Shown piece after piece: positions 12,324 to 25,404 of a stretch of 64,000 bases of DNA; position 1 is the stretch's first letter, and the number at the start of each line of letters is the position of its first letter. The notes below the pieces were generated by a model. That model was not told where the DNA came from, ran no database searches, and saw only the letters and a list, made by a program, of their open reading frames with translations. The position numbers and the translations under genes are program-made. The DNA is from Terana coerulea (Eukaryota > Basidiomycota > Agaricomycetes > Polyporales > Phanerochaetaceae). The stretch spans positions 434,001 to 498,000 of the forward strand of contig JAKOGH010000051.1 of NCBI GenBank assembly GCA_024811115.1, in the 5' to 3' direction.

Positions 12324-15096
12324 ATGGCAAAGAAACGGAAGGATACGACGCAGTCAAACACCCTCGATGGTTTCTTCAAGAAAGGCGCAGCCACCCCGGC
12401 GAATAAGAAAGCCAGGCTGCAGCCGCAACCAGCCCTTCGCACTTCTGCTGCCAAGCTGAAGCTTAAGGAGAAGAAGCCGTTCAACGTTTCTCCGCAGGAC
12501 ATCATCGTGATTGACGACGACGAAGTTGTGATACTCGAGTCCTCGGATATCGAAGACACAGACGAAGCCCCTGCCGCGGTGTGCACGGCCAGTACGTCGA
12601 GAACTGTCGTTCGAACCTCTGCAGGTGCTTCATACAGAGATATTCGAGACGAGCAAGTTGAAGAGAATGAAGCATCGTTTGGAGAACCTTCACTCCTACT
12701 TGGACGGCCTGAGCCCGATTCCGACGACGAAGTACAAGATTTTGGGCCGCCGACACTCCTGAGCCATGAAACGATAAATACGAATCGCGCTGAGGACGAT
12801 GATTCCAATCTAGACACCCAGGCGCAAAGAGAGCAGACCCCTGAAGTACTGTCCGAACCTTCCGAGACGACGAAAGCACAAGCTCGTCCTCAGCCTCATC
12901 CTGTGCAACTTACGGACGCGGCGGCCGCGCTGCATGACGATACCTCATTTATGCAGAAGGCACCTACAACCACCTCTGCTAGTGAGCAATGGGAACTTGG
13001 AGACGATGAAGCGATCGTTGTAGGAGACGACCTTGCCGCGGAAGGTATAGAAGACGCGGACCCAGAGCTTGGAATGCAAGATGAGGCCGTTCCGGCGGAT
13101 GCTGCTGGCGCATGTCCAATATGTAACATAACGCTGGAGAAGATGTCTGAGTCGGTGCGTATGCCACAAGTATTGGCTAAAGTAATACTCATGAATGTTT
13201 CAGGAAATTCAGCAACATGTCAACGATTGCATGGACGCTGAACCTCCTCCACGACCAGTTGGACCAGCCTCTACAGCTTTGTCGAAGCCCAACGACAGCC
13301 CATTGAAGGTCTTGAAGCCCGTTTCCGCTTTCCAGGCTCACAATTTATCGTCGAATACCCAGTCAGATGCTATTGAGGAGGATCCCAAAGATTCGACCGA
13401 TGGCCCCGGTGCCTTTTCTGTGCTTATGAATTCTCACAAAGAGAATGAAGCGTGGAAGGAGGCGAGCATCGCCGAGGACCGCAATTTCCGCCCGACGAAA
13501 GCGAACGGCGGCCGCAGGAAAGCTCCTTTCTACAAGGTCATGCAGGGTATGCCCATTGCTGTTGACGCATTTCGGTATGGAAGTATACCAGGCGTTGCGG
13601 CGTACTTTTTGACGTACGTATTGTTTGTTCGAATTAAACCCCTGCAGTGGCTTATATGCGGGTCTGAATGTTATCAGGCACGCCCACTCTGACCACTACA
13701 CTAACCTTTCAAGTAACTGGAAACATGGCCCCATATACTGCTCTGAGGGAACAGCCAACTTGATCGTGCACATGCTCAAGGTGGATCGGAAATGGGTACA
13801 TGCTTTACCCATGGATGTGCCAACCGTCATACCGAATACTGGTGGCGTCACGGTCGTTCCGATTGAAGCAAATCACTGTAGGCGTCCTAGCTCTTGATAT
13901 GTGCGTAAATAACTCACTCTGCGTCGTACAGGTCCAGGATCCTCTCTCTTCCTGTTTGAAGGCCTGCAGACTATCAACGCCGGCGACAGTGCGTACAAAG
14001 CCCCTTGTGTTGGCTCCAAGAGGATTTTCCGATACCTTCACTGCGGCGACTTCCGTGCTTCGCCACAGCATGTTTTACATCCGGCGGTATACGGGAAAAG
14101 GATTGACCACGTCTACTTGGACACGACCTACCTGGATCCGAAGGTAAGAAACTCTCTTCTATCCAGACCAGTAGAACTAGACTGAGATTTCGCTCTGTAG
14201 TATTGTTTCCCTCCGCAGAGTGAAGTGATCTCCGCCTGCGCCGACCTTGCTAAGAAAATTGTCTGTGGAGAAAGCACGGGCAGCGAGTCATCCAAGAACG
14301 GGCGCGTCGACAAGTGGTTCACGGTGCAAGAGAAAGCCAAAGCGCAGGAAGCTGACAAACCCAGCAAGACTCTTATAATCGTAGGGTACGTGAGCGCATA
14401 TAGGGAGTCTAACGAGAAAACTTAGCCTAACGGACCGCTGATATAGGACCTACTCTATTGGCAAAGAGCGAGTAGTGAAGGCTATCGCGAAGGCACTGCA
14501 AACTAAGGTCTACAGCGACGCGCGGAAGACGGCCATTCTGCGGTGTCAGGCAGACAGCGAACTCGACGCTCTTCTCACCTCAAATCCGTACGAGGCTGGC
14601 GTTCATCTCCTGCCTCTGGGGACGATCAACTCGGACAAGCTCAAGATTTACATGGACCAGTGGAATGGACATTGGACCAAGGCTGTCGGCTTCCGGCCGA
14701 CGGGGTGGTCGTAAGTGCGGTTAACTACGAACTTTCAGCACTTGGCTGATATGTGTAAGGTTCTCTGCCGCCAGTGGCAGCGAAACTATCCCGACGATAG
14801 CGTCTGTCATTGCCAAGTCTCAGGCCAAGGCGTTCAGCTGCGCCAACATCAACGCAAACAGGAACTCTACGCTAAGCCTTCAGCTCTTCGGCGTCCCGTA
14901 TTCTGAGCACTCTTCCTTCTTCGAGCTAACGTGCTTCGCGTTGTCTTTCGATTGGGGGCGCATGATTGCCACCGTCAACGTGGGAAGCGAGACTAGTCGC
15001 GGGAAGATGGCCAAGTGGGTGGAGAAGTGGGAGGCTGAGAAGAAGAAGAGAGGGAAGACGGAGGTGGTAGAATATCGTTCGCCAGAGTATTGGTGA
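12324..15096 (+). CDS. PSO2: PSO2/SNM1 DNA interstrand cross-link repair nuclease
   Basis: This is a nuclear 5' exonuclease acting on DNA interstrand cross-links. The N-terminus (MAKKRKDTTQ) is basic, like a nuclear localisation signal, and is followed by TLDGFFKK, which resembles a PCNA-binding PIP box. A long acidic disordered region leads to a UBZ4-type zinc finger (CPICNITLEKMSE with a following HVNDC). The metallo-beta-lactamase/beta-CASP core begins APFYKVMQGMPIAVDAF; it has HAHSDHYTNL (the metal-binding HxHxDH), IEANHCPGSSLFLFEG, HCGDFRAS and LDTTYLDPKY. The DRMBL end has VPYSEHSSFFEL. The stop is TGA at 15094-15096. Domain order UBZ4, MBL, beta-CASP and DRMBL is diagnostic for Pso2/SNM1A. 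It lies between the inverted carboxypeptidase paralogs and has no functional link to them. Confidence 0.93.
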
Positions 15097-15257
15097 ATCT
15101 GCGTTGCGACATTTTTCTGGTTTAGGTCCTGCTCAAGCATTCTATGTTCTATCTTAGCTCAGATGTCATCAAAGTGCCACATTATTCATGTTATTGATCC
15201 GTCATATAGTAACGCTGAGTACATTGCCTGCCAACGAGCCAGCCGATTCTAGTTGCT

Positions 15258-17952
15258 CTACTTTCCGCCTGCAGCAGCTGGCGAGGCGTCGCCGACTGTG
15301 CTGGTGGGCCCGCTGCTCGTTGAGGTGACCGTCGCGAAGAAGCTGCTCCACGCCGCAATTGTCGCCGAGGGGAAGGTGTACGTCGACTGTGTCGTCCCGC
15401 TCCCCACGTAGATACCTGTTTGGCCGGGGTGCACGAAGCCCGCGAGCGACGCGACCTCACCACCGACGACTGTCGTGCTGCCGTTCACATTCGTGACGAG
15501 GCCAGTTTGGTTGCTGCCGAAGACGAAGTCGCGGATGAAGACAAAAGCCTGTGGGGTGTGAGCTCACTTGTCAATGTGCATCCAAAAACGGAAGATGATT
15601 ACTTACACGCTCCGGCTGCTGCTGAGGCACGAGATGCCCGGCATTCTCCACAAGGACGAAGGTCCAGTTGCGCTCTTGATGCACGATTCCGGCTGCTGTG
15701 CCATCGTCGGTTGTCCACGGCGTCTGGGGCTTCCTGGTGAAGCCTTGAATGCCGCCAAAGGTAGTATTCTGGATGACGACTACACGAGCAGTCAGCCAAT
15801 ATCGTGACGGGGCTGCGAATACTTACCCTCGGAAGAGAAGTGGGAGACTAGCGAGTCGTCGTTGCCTGAATAGATGATTACGTGGACTCCCTTCTCGGTG
15901 GCGTTGGTGGCCAGCTCCGTGAGGAAAGCCATAGGCTCAACACCTGCCGGGTATCAGCCAGAAAGAAAATCTGCTTAGTGCTTGCAACTGACTTGGATCG
16001 AGGCCCTCGTTCATGTTGCCTGAGATGATTCAATCAGTGGTGTAGCGAAGGCAAAAGCAATTACACCACGTACCAAATGGATAGTCGAAGCTACTCGTCC
16101 AGTTCTTACTTGTTGGGGCATGGATAGCTGCGCGCACTTGTGGGTCTATTATCTATATGTTAGTATCATATGCAGCAACATTGAAAAAATGAACACACCG
16201 TTCAAAAACACGCTCGCATCCATGGGTGCCTCTGGATCCAGGGCATCGGGGATATTGTACACGTCAAAGCCGCCACCGTCGAAATGTCCCTCTGGTGCGC
16301 GCAAAGAGTCAGTGCAATTTCGAGAATCATGACGTTTTAATAGAGCTTACGCCAAGGCAAGCTGAAGTTCACGGCGTAGTCGATCATCTCGTCGTACAGG
16401 TCGCACTTGTAATATGGATCGAGGGTTCCGTTGGCACGATTAGAGAGGTCCCGCTTCCACTCCTCGCGCTCGCGCGAGCGGGCCTGCTCGACAATCGGGT
16501 TCCGCTTCACCAAGCCCGCACGGCGCTCGAGGAGGTCCTGCTTGAAAGCCTGCTTGAACATCGTCTTTTTGCGGCGCGACGTCCGGCAGACGGAGTGAAT
16601 TGTGCGTCTGAATCCCAAGGAAGAGATGGGTCGAGTGTGGGGAAGATACCGTTTTGAGGATACGTCAGATTGAGGTCGAAGCCGCACAAGTGACTTTGCT
16701 CCTTGAAGTACTCATACACTTGTGCATCGTATCCGATGAGCTGAGGGTAAGTCTCAATAATTGTGAGCTATGGCGAGATATGTTAGTCTCCAGCAGTCTA
16801 TGCAATGCAAGAAGCCATACCGTAGGAAGAAGCTCAAATCCAATTCCGCTACCGAGGGTTCCGTCGCCAATGGCAATTCTTGCCAGGTTCACTGGTGGGC
16901 TGTCCATACCGAAGTACGCTTTAGTTATATACGGCTGCAGGATTGGATGCTAAATAACTGGGTTAACCGATAAAATTGGGTGCGCTGACGATGTAGGTCC
17001 CAGCGTAGCTCTCGCCGGTGATATGGAGGGGCCTCGTCTTCAGATTTGGGAATACTTCAACAAGGTTCGAAAGGAAGTTCATCTACGTCACGATTTAATC
17101 ATCAGAATCAAACCACTAAGAGTGCGCTTACGAAATCCTCCCCCGTCTGGTCCTCATCGGCAACTAAGCAAGCGATGGGCACCATCAGAGATTAATGCAC
17201 ATTGGTAGTGGACACCTGTTCGTACCGAATCCGGTGGAATCCGCTGTGGACCAACCAGTCCCACTGTTATCAAGCCTGGATGAGTATGTAATAGTACGGC
17301 AAGTTTGGACGGCTAATTGCGCACACAGGCTGATCAATCCAAATGTAGTCCGCTACGTGGTCCCAACTGAAATTGTTGTTAAACATTGAGTAGTCATCGG
17401 CAATGTGTAGCGGGCCATTCTAAATCCAGTTATTAGCTGACTCTGCGGTTTGTGATCGCAGAGAGCATCGAGCGTACCTCAAATAACAACCCCAGCATAC
17501 TCGATGAGCCAGGCCTAGAGAAAGTATTAGCTGGTTCAATTTCATGAGAGCGCCTAGTATTCGTTCTCACCCTCCGTTCAACCAGATACCCCATGGCTCA
17601 GTGCTGTTGGCCGTCAAGGTTCCATTCTCCTTTTCGAATGCCCAAAAGAAGAGTGTATCATTGGGATGTCCTGGACGATCGACCGGAATATTTCCAGCCC
17701 AGTTACGACCCAGAGTAAACGAGACATTGGGCAGTGGCGCGGTCACCTGGAAGTCTGGAGTAGAATATGTCTTTAGGTTTCCCGACAATGGCTGATAGCG
17801 AAGTTAAGCTCACAAGTCTGCCATTCAGGGCTGAAATCGCCGGTTGGCTTTCCAGGATAGTCGTGCGGGAAACTATTGGAAATTTGAGCTTGCACAAGGC
17901 CTGTGGCGGAGGCTAGCACAGTCCAACATAGAAATTTGGTGGCTGGCGCCAT
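15258..17952 (-). CDS. Serine carboxypeptidase (peptidase S10), copy B, no GPI tail; one-base frame break
   Basis: Close paralog of copy A in inverted orientation. The start at 17952 gives a signal peptide (MAPATKFLCWTVLASATGLV). S10 motifs are complete: NWAGNIPVDRPGHPNDTLFFW, GGPGSSS, GESYAGTYI, YSGNDDSLVSH and VENAGHLVPQQQP. Introns match copy A in position. The protein ends TVGDASPAAAGGK without a hydrophobic tail, so it should be freely secreted, unlike copy A. The frame breaks once, at a five-T run (16566-16570, five A on the coding strand): RRAAK is followed in the next phase by KTMFKQAFKQDL, so one A is missing relative to copy A. An open maturation-linker region rich in Arg/Lys pairs follows in both copies, suggesting propeptide cleavage. 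The single-base loss is more likely a sequence error than a dead gene. Confidence 0.87.
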
Positions 17953-19035
17953 ATTCAGAGACTGGGGAGATATCAACTCGTTGCATTTCTCCACTGCACC
18001 TCTTTATGTGCATTATACGAGGTCTCAGGATTCTTGATTGATACGCTGATAGAAAGGTGTCTTAGGGGTAGCCGCGCCGCCATGGCCCTGCACCACTATG
18101 TTTGAGATTATTCGTACTGCCATTTCAATTGTAGCGCACGGTGTTACCCCAGCCGCAGTTTGAAGCTCATCAGCTGTGTTAAAAGCGTCCCGCTCGAATA
18201 CCACTTGCAATACAACGCTTGGCCACCCTATTCCGACGACGCACTATCTGGCTGATGCATCGGAAAAGGACTGGTTGAGGCCCAATAGCAATCACCATAG
18301 CAATCCGAGTCGGGTCCCAGCGAGTAATGTTACAGTGTTTGATGTCATCGACCCTGCATAACGGGACCGCGAGGAAGGTGAGCAGAAACGGCGAGAACGG
18401 CCAGTCTGCAACGTCACGCGGATACAGCGCAGCCCTCTTCTCCCCGCAAATCCGAATGAGACTAGTGCCCGTCTATTGTCGCTTGGGAATATCCGCTTGG
18501 AGCTGTGGGTCAAGGAGGGCGGTCCTGAGTTAGTCTATGCACAACATTGGATTGAGTTGACTGACGTACTCTGCTGGGGTGCTTGAATTGTAGCCACACT
18601 GTTCAGACGGTAAGGTCTGTTGCTGCTGTGTGCGTCCGGACAGAATCGTCAACTGCATCGATGCCGACTTTAAAAAGCCGAAGGCCCGACTTCCACTCGC
18701 AACCATACAGCTCTTCTGAATCCGCACGAGTACTTTTCTTCCGGGCAATGTATCTCGCAGCGCCCTCCTGCCTGCAATGCACGCTTGATTCGCTTTAACC
18801 TAGGCCAAATGCACTTATTGTGGCAAGGGACGAAGCGTCTGGAAAAATGGGGGAAGGGTTTCAGCTGGAGGTCCGGGAACACAACGAGGTTGACTAGATT
18901 CAGAACTCAGTATTGCTGGCTACCGTAAGGGGAAATCTTGAGATAAGATAGCCCAGTCACGATGATCTGCTTGGCATCGACGGTCACTGGAACGCCAGTG
19001 AGCGGTATTGCTGTACACTTTACCACTCGACTGTC
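17953..19035. other. Intergenic, carboxypeptidase B to SEC1
   Basis: About 1.1 kb with no recognised gene. Minus-strand reading between 18292 and 18748 has protein-like stretches broken by stops, without a motif I can name. It may be an old decayed gene, but this is not supported well enough to annotate. Confidence 0.4.
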
Positions 19036-21862
19036 ATGTCCTCTCTCATCCAGGTCGTACGCTCAAGTAAGTATCTTCTCTCTCTTCTCGATTTCACAGC
19101 TTACGCTTAGGTAGAGTTCTTGGAGGCGATTAGGTCTGTGAATCCACCGGGAAGATGGAAGATTCTGGTCGTGGATGAGCACTCGCAGGCTCTGCTAAGC
19201 TCGGTGCTGAAGCAGTTCGACATTTTGGAGGAGAATGTCACCCGTGCGTACTTTTGGCCTACGTTCCAGGCTGTCCCCCTCACCAGATTCATGCAGTCAT
19301 CGAAGCCATCACCAACTATCGCGACCCTCAACCAACCATGGAGGCCGTCTACTTCCTCATGCCAACATCTCAGAACGTAGATCGTGTCATACGCGACTTC
19401 TCAAACGGAAAGCAACAATACGCTGGAGCGCACCTGTTCTTCATAGATGGTATGCAGGCGATACCACCCACTCCGCCTCTGGACGTGACTTGCTTGACGA
19501 CACGATTATTCAGGGATTGCGGAGGAATTGTTCGAGAAGCTCACCGCTTCGCCGGCAGAACCACACCTCAAGGGGCTGCAGGAGCTGTACATCAACTTTT
19601 GGGGTGAGTCGTCTGACAGTATCAGGCCATGGTTGTAGCTGAAAGTATGGGTGCTATGATAGCTATTGAGTCGCAGGCGTTCGCTCTGAAACGGCCCAGC
19701 GTGTTCTTCAACATCTACAGCCCCCCAAGGAGTGATAACGCTTTTCGTACTGCACGCGCACAGCTAGAGGAAGAGCTCAGACTCGCTAGCAAAATGGTGC
19801 GCGCATTTGCACTTTTGCTGTCTCATTCTGCTAAAATAGACATTCTCGACAAGATCGTCAATGTCTGTATTTCCCTTAACGAATTCCCTTACATTCGCTA
19901 TTATCTACCTACGCACCACGCGCCACTTGGTCCACTGAAGCCTCATGATACGACCCGCGCTCCGCCACCGGCAGAGGGAAGTGGACGATGGAGAACGCAG
20001 CTTGCTCGGGGAGCAGACTCTCGTGCGTACGAGAGTGCAGATGGGGACTACGTCTCCAAGATGCTGGCGTTCATGGTCCAACAGGGTCTTGATGACTACA
20101 AGAAGTCCAACCCCGACTTCCCCGTACGCCTGTCTACTCGCCCTATGATATCATACCATGTCTTACTCCTCTGTTCGCTATCTAGAAAGTGGATGCCGCT
20201 AGACCTCGCTCGACGCTGCTTATAACAGACCGTACAATGGATACCATGGCCCCCTTTCTACACGAGTTCACCTACCAGGCTATGGCCAACGACCTTCTAC
20301 CGATTGAGGAAGGCACGAAGTACACTTACAAATTCCAAACAGCCATAGGCGCATTTGAAGACAAGACCGCCGTTCTGTCAGACGCAGATAATGTTTGGAC
20401 AGAGCTTAGGCACATGCATATGCGTGAGGCGATTGACAAGCTCATGGCTGATTTCAATCAATTCCTGCAGGACAATGCTGGGTTCAAGGGGTAAGGTAGT
20501 TATGTCCTTGGGATACGCATATTATCTAATGTGTGCATAGTGAAGGAGCTGCGAGCTTGAACGACATGAAGGATTTGCTGGCGAACCTTCCGCAATACCA
20601 GGAGCAAAGGGAGAAGGTCAGTCCGCATATCAAACCTGTGGATATATGCTCAGCTAATCCTGTTGCTATAGTTCTCCTTACACCTGAACATGGCGCAGGA
20701 ATGTATGGGTATCTTTGAGCGTGCTAAACTACCTGCCATTGCTACCGTTGAGCAGAACTGCTCCACGGGCGTCACAGCCGAAGGCAAGACACCGAAGACG
20801 CTTGTTGAAGAGATGGTGCCCCTCTTGGACAGCCGGGATGTGCACAATTCCGCCAAAGTCCGGATCATCGCGCTATATATCCAGCATCGTGACGGTGTGC
20901 CCGACGAGGACCGTCGCCGACTATACCAGCATGCGCGACTCTCGTTGGCGGACCAGGACGCTGTGAATGCTCTCGTGCATCTTGGTCTCCGGATCAGCAG
21001 GGTAAGTACATTGTACGTATGGCGTGTGACTTAAAAATCTGATAATTGTATAGGGCCCCACTGACAAAGATAGCAAGAAAAGACTGAAGCAGAAGTCCAG
21101 CAATGAAGAAGAGTACGAGCTTTCACGATACAAGCCTCTCCTTCGCGCAGTTATTGAGGTATACCAGCCCTCAGACCATCGTTTGCTGTTGTTAAATGAG
21201 TCCATTACTAGGATCACATCGGCAACCGCCTCGATCCAACACTCTTCCCTTACGTGAAAGACCAGCCATCATTAACCGCTACCACCAGCATCAAAGCTAC
21301 GCCTTCGACAGGCTCACAGTCATTGCGAAGCGCAAAACCTAGTTGGCATCGTGCCGCAAGACCTGGCGCTACCCAGGAAGCCAAACAACGACTGCTTGTA
21401 TTCGTTGCTGGCGGAATGACCTATTCCGAGATGCGCGAAGCGTACCTGCTCTCGAAGAGTCTGAACAAGGATATCATCGTTGGTGAGTTGGTCTTCTTTA
21501 AGTTTGCCATGATGAGGCTAACTGTTATAGGCTCTACGCACACGTTCACACCACGCGAGTTCGTCGATGATCTCAAGGTTGTCGAGATCGGCGGCGTTGG
21601 GTCACGCGCTCTGCCCAACGGCCTCAAAGAAGGACAGGGCCAACGCCCCTTCCAGGAGTTCTACGATGAGTTGTACTTCACCCGCGATGCACCGCCACCC
21701 CAGCCTGCGGCACCCGCGCCGCAGTCGAGAACTCAGCCCGGACGGTCAGCGCGCCCGTCACCTATACCCTCCTATGCCAGCGCCAACTCCACGACCACGA
21801 CCAATTCGGGAGCACCTCCGGAGAAGGACAAGAAGAAGAAGAAAGGATTTTTCCACTTCTAG
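19036..21862 (+). CDS. SEC1: Sec1/Munc18 family SNARE regulator (Sec1)
   Basis: SM proteins bind syntaxin-type SNAREs and promote vesicle fusion; Sec1 acts in exocytosis at the plasma membrane. The spliced frame starts MSSLIQVVRS and shows the family landmarks in order: WKILVVDEHSQALLSSV, MEAVYFLMPTSQNVDRVI, LFFIDG, LITDRTMDTMAPFLHEFTYQ (the hallmark SM motif), MADFNQF, then RIIALYIQHRDGV, YKPLLRAVIEDHIG, LLVFVAGGMTYSEMREAY and TPREFVDDLKVV. The C-terminal tail is Pro/Ser/Thr-rich and ends in a basic patch followed by GFFHF. At least nine introns are present. Length (roughly 700 residues) and the C-terminal extension fit fungal Sec1 better than Sly1, Vps45 or Vps33. It is convergent with the next gene across 287 bases. 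Confidence 0.92.
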
Positions 21863-22149
21863 ATCGGCGTAGTTACGCCCAAGACCTGGAATTCTTACCC
21901 CTCGTTTCTCGGAATCGGATCACCTTTGTTAATTATAATCCTAATATACGACTTCTTTCGACTGTATGCGCGGGTCAAGACATTTTGGAAACGGGAATGC
22001 CTTCGCTATGGACGATCACTCGATGCAGCCTTGCCATGGAAAATAGGATGTGTATAATAAGCTCTATGGTAGACAATGAACAACTCTATGTGCGACGCCC
22101 CCAAAGACCCGTGGAAGTTGAAGACAAATAGGAAATATGCGAACTAAGC

Positions 22150-23500
22150 TTAGACTTCGTCGAAGGCCTTGCCTCCGGCGCGAGCATCGAGGCTGACGAC
22201 TTCGTCCAGGCCTGTCATCAGAGCATGCAATTAGAGCTTGATTGGCTTTGAATTCGGCAAGATACGTACCCATGACCTGGAAGAAGGCCTTCGGATCCAT
22301 ACCCTGTGCGGAGCTGAAGTCGGTCCCGGTCTTCTTGAGCGATCGCATGGCAGCCCGGATGCTGTGCACAGCGGCGACGCAGGAGACAAGAGAGAAGACT
22401 GTGAATATAATTAGTCAGCAAGCTCTAGGCTGTGCAGATGTGCGCAGCAACTGACTGATGATCTTGGCACCGTAGTCCTCGGCCTCCTGGCAAGTGAATG
22501 AGGGCGTGAGACCGCCAGAGATAACATTGACGAGGACGGGCTTGGGCGCGAGCGCGGCGACGGTGGACTCGAGGAGCGCCGAGGTCTTGACGCCCTCGAT
22601 GAAGCACACGTCCGCGCCGGCGTCGGCCGGCGAGCCTCAAGCGGATGAGGGCCTCCTCCATGCCGAACACCTGCGCCGAGTCCGTGCGGCCGATGATGAC
22701 GAAGTCGGACGGCTCGGGCATCGCGTCGCGCGCGATGACGGCGGCGCGGATGCGCGTGAGGAACTCCTCGCGCGAGACGACCTGCTTGCCCATCAGGTGC
22801 CCGCAGCGCTTCGTCTGCACCTGGTCCTCGATGTGGCACGCGGCGATGCCCGCGCGGATGTACTTCTTGACGGTGCGCGCGACCATGGCGGGGCCGCCGA
22901 AGCTGGAGAGGATGCTGTGAGAGATGCGCCGGGCTGTCGGAGGGAGAAGACGTACCCAGTGTCTGCGTCGGCGATGACCGGGACGGTCGGGTCGAGGGAA
23001 GCGTGCATGGCACCGGCCTCGACGAAGTCGTTGAGGGTGGCAATGGCAAGGTCGGGCATACCAAGACGGGATGCAGTGGTAGCGGCACCGCTGGGAACTC
23101 AAGCGTCAGATGCATTCAGAGAAGTGCGGGAATGAACTTCGCGAACCTCTGGTACAAGCAGTCGAAGCCAGCCTCCAGGGCGCAGCGGGCGCTGATACCA
23201 TCACAGATACCAGGAGCAACCTGAAGCGCAGTTCTTAGCACTTCGCGAAAGGAATATGGATTGTCAACGAGTCCAACTTACAACAATGCCGGGGCGCGCA
23301 AGCATCTGGCGCAGACGGGTAGCAGCGTTCGTGGAGAGCGGGCCCTCGAGGTAGTTCTTGGGGTCGAGGCGGGGGTTGTAGTAAACCTGATGGTTGTGCT
23401 TGCCATCTTCCACAGTCTCGTAAGAGGGAATGGCAGCAGGAACCTCGACTGCGGTGGTCGCGGTGTGCTTAACGGATGCGGGGAGCTCGTAGCCAGGCAT
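22150..23500 (-). CDS. Isocitrate lyase/PEP mutase superfamily enzyme, oxaloacetate acetylhydrolase-like; one frame break
   Basis: The start at 23500 gives MPGYELPASVKH. Family features are GIVVAPGICDGISARCALEAGF, VIADADTG (metal site), FGGPAMVARTVKKY, the active-site loop TKRCGHLMGKQVVSREEF, IGRTDSAQVFGMEEA and GGLTPSFTCQEAEDYGAK. The Ser in TPS corresponds to the residue reported as typical of oxaloacetate acetylhydrolases, which make oxalate and acetate from oxaloacetate; oxalate secretion is common in wood-rot fungi. A 2-methylisocitrate lyase-like role cannot be excluded. The frame breaks near 22625-22640, between EEALIRL and AGADVCFIEGVKTSALL; this is not an intron, as no splice sites fit. 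The stop is at 22150-22152. A TATA-like site lies about 110 bases upstream of the start. Confidence 0.82.
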
Positions 23501-23607
23501 TCTGATCGTTGAGAAAGTGAGTTGGTAGGAGAGTGAGTGTTTGTGAGGGTGTTGAGAAGAGAGGTGTGGAGCTGAGGAGTGAAGACTGAGAGGCCATGGT
23601 GTCCTGG

Positions 23608-23615
23608 TATTTATC
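23608..23615 (-). promoter_or_regulatory. TATA-like box of the OAH-like gene
   Basis: On the minus strand this reads GATAAATA, about 110 bases upstream of the ATG at 23500. Confidence 0.45.
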
Positions 23616-25300
23616 CTCCGTATGTCTAGGCGATGTCTGAGTGCGAGCAAAGCCTCCGTGGTCGAAGAAGCAGACGCCTCCGAGCTGGAAAGAGCGTTTC
23701 CAGACCACTCGTAAGCAGAGAGAAGGAAATCTTGATTCTCGCGACGCGGCTATGGCATCCTACGATTGGCCAGACCGAAAGGAGGAACGTATGTTTGTGA
23801 CTGCGTTGCCTATCAGGGCCACGAGGGCGGGAAACATAGAGGTCAAGCGGCATTAACGTGGGTGGAGTGCAGATCCTTTCGATGGAAGTGAATAAAAATA
23901 GTAGTCAAACCTTGGCAAATTGAAGTCATACCTAGTTGACTACAAATTCATATCGCTTCTGCCCTGTACTCCTCCGGCGGCACACCGGCTCCGAGCCTTC
24001 GTATACCACAGCTACCGTCACCTCCGGTGTTAAGTTAGCTTGCTTTGACTTCTGTTACCCTTGATACAGCGAAGTTTTCCAGGCTTCGTCGGCGCTTGAT
24101 AAATAAGGCTGGACAGCGGTGAACACCAGCTGGCATCGAGTAAGATGACTTCTCATCGAAAACCGGCCTTAGAGCGGCCAAAACGCTGAAAAGCTTAATG
24201 CAGACCTCCCCCGAGTATGGCACCGGCCATGCTTTCTTGCCACACACCTAAAGCAAAACATAGGCCCTTCTGGACTGCAACGGGGTCAGTAGTAGCCGCT
24301 GCAGCTGAGACATACACAGGCGCGGGGATCCAGGCTTTAGGCAACAGCGCTATCATTCAAGCACACCTGCGATTTGTATAGGCCATCCAGTACAACCTCC
24401 TACTAATGCAGTGGCATGGCTTGCGAAGCGCAGGGTCGTCAGGAGAGTCGGAGTCAAAGAGGAGGGACAACCTGTGAGATCAACCCCATCAGAAATTCAG
24501 GACGCCACAAAGTTGTTTGTACTTAATTGGCGGCCAACCAAAACAGGCCGCTCCCGCACAGTTTCGGCGTTTACTCACTCTTACTCCGACTTGGAGGGAG
24601 CCGACTGTCATTTTGTCCGGAACCATACATTCAGCCTCCCACCGCAAAGAACTGCTAAGAGCCATTTGAACAGAATACTATGGAGCCGTAATCAAGCTAG
24701 TCTTGCTGGCACGTGCTGTACATGACTGGTGCGCACACTTGCTGTGAGCCGTGGCCAAGCACAGTCCAAATTCACTACTCACACTTCGTGCAAGTAATCC
24801 GTTAACCCGCGAAGGCTCCGTGACAGAAACCATTGCTATCTCGGAGGATATTCTACGGCCTTCACACGGAAATGAATGTCTTGACAGTGCAGATCCGGAG
24901 CCTTACAGCGCGGTGGCCTCGTCGATCATCGAGGTTTCCCACAATACCGCATAAACAGCCTGGACTCCCGAGGAATATTGTTTGTTTCGATTTGCCAGGG
25001 TTGTCGCCGGGGAAGATCGAGTTGTTTGTGCTTTGCAAGCGCCTTTGCCGATAAGGTACGTGCCTGCCCAGTAAATACTCAGCCTACCCCTGAACACGTC
25101 GTTTTAGGTTCAAGGATCGAGGCTTACGGAACGCCTTTAGCTCTTTGCGCTGCCTTGGTATACGCCAGACAACAGCGACAGAGTGAGACATCCCGTACAT
25201 CCGTACCTCGAACAAAACATTATGCGAACAAAACCTCGCAGCACTCCTATCGCCTTCCACGGAGAGCCAGCTCTATCAGAGAATAGCTGTTTCCGAAATC

Positions 25301-25307
25301 TATAAAG
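25301..25307 (+). promoter_or_regulatory. TATA box of pheromone precursor 5
   Basis: TATAAAG lies about 100 bases upstream of the ATG at 25405, matching the spacing seen at the other precursor genes. Confidence 0.55.
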
Positions 25308-25404
25308 GCAGGCCCTGTGCAATAGGGCTCTGCAGCAATCTGCTCTATCGCCTTCGAAGTCCTCCGAGTCAACCGCTCAACTACCCGTTGTCTCCGTAAC
25401 CACA

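Larger units (their letters stand above)
23501..25404. other. Long intergenic, OAH-like gene to pheromone precursor 5
   Basis: About 1.9 kb in which I recognise no protein gene or repeat. The left end carries the promoter of the OAH-like gene and the right end that of a pheromone precursor. Open stretches in between are short and have no motif. Confidence 0.45.

Noticed and set aside
18292..18882. Possible decayed gene on the minus strand upstream of SEC1
   Set aside because: Protein-like stretches are interrupted repeatedly and match no family I can name; left as unannotated.
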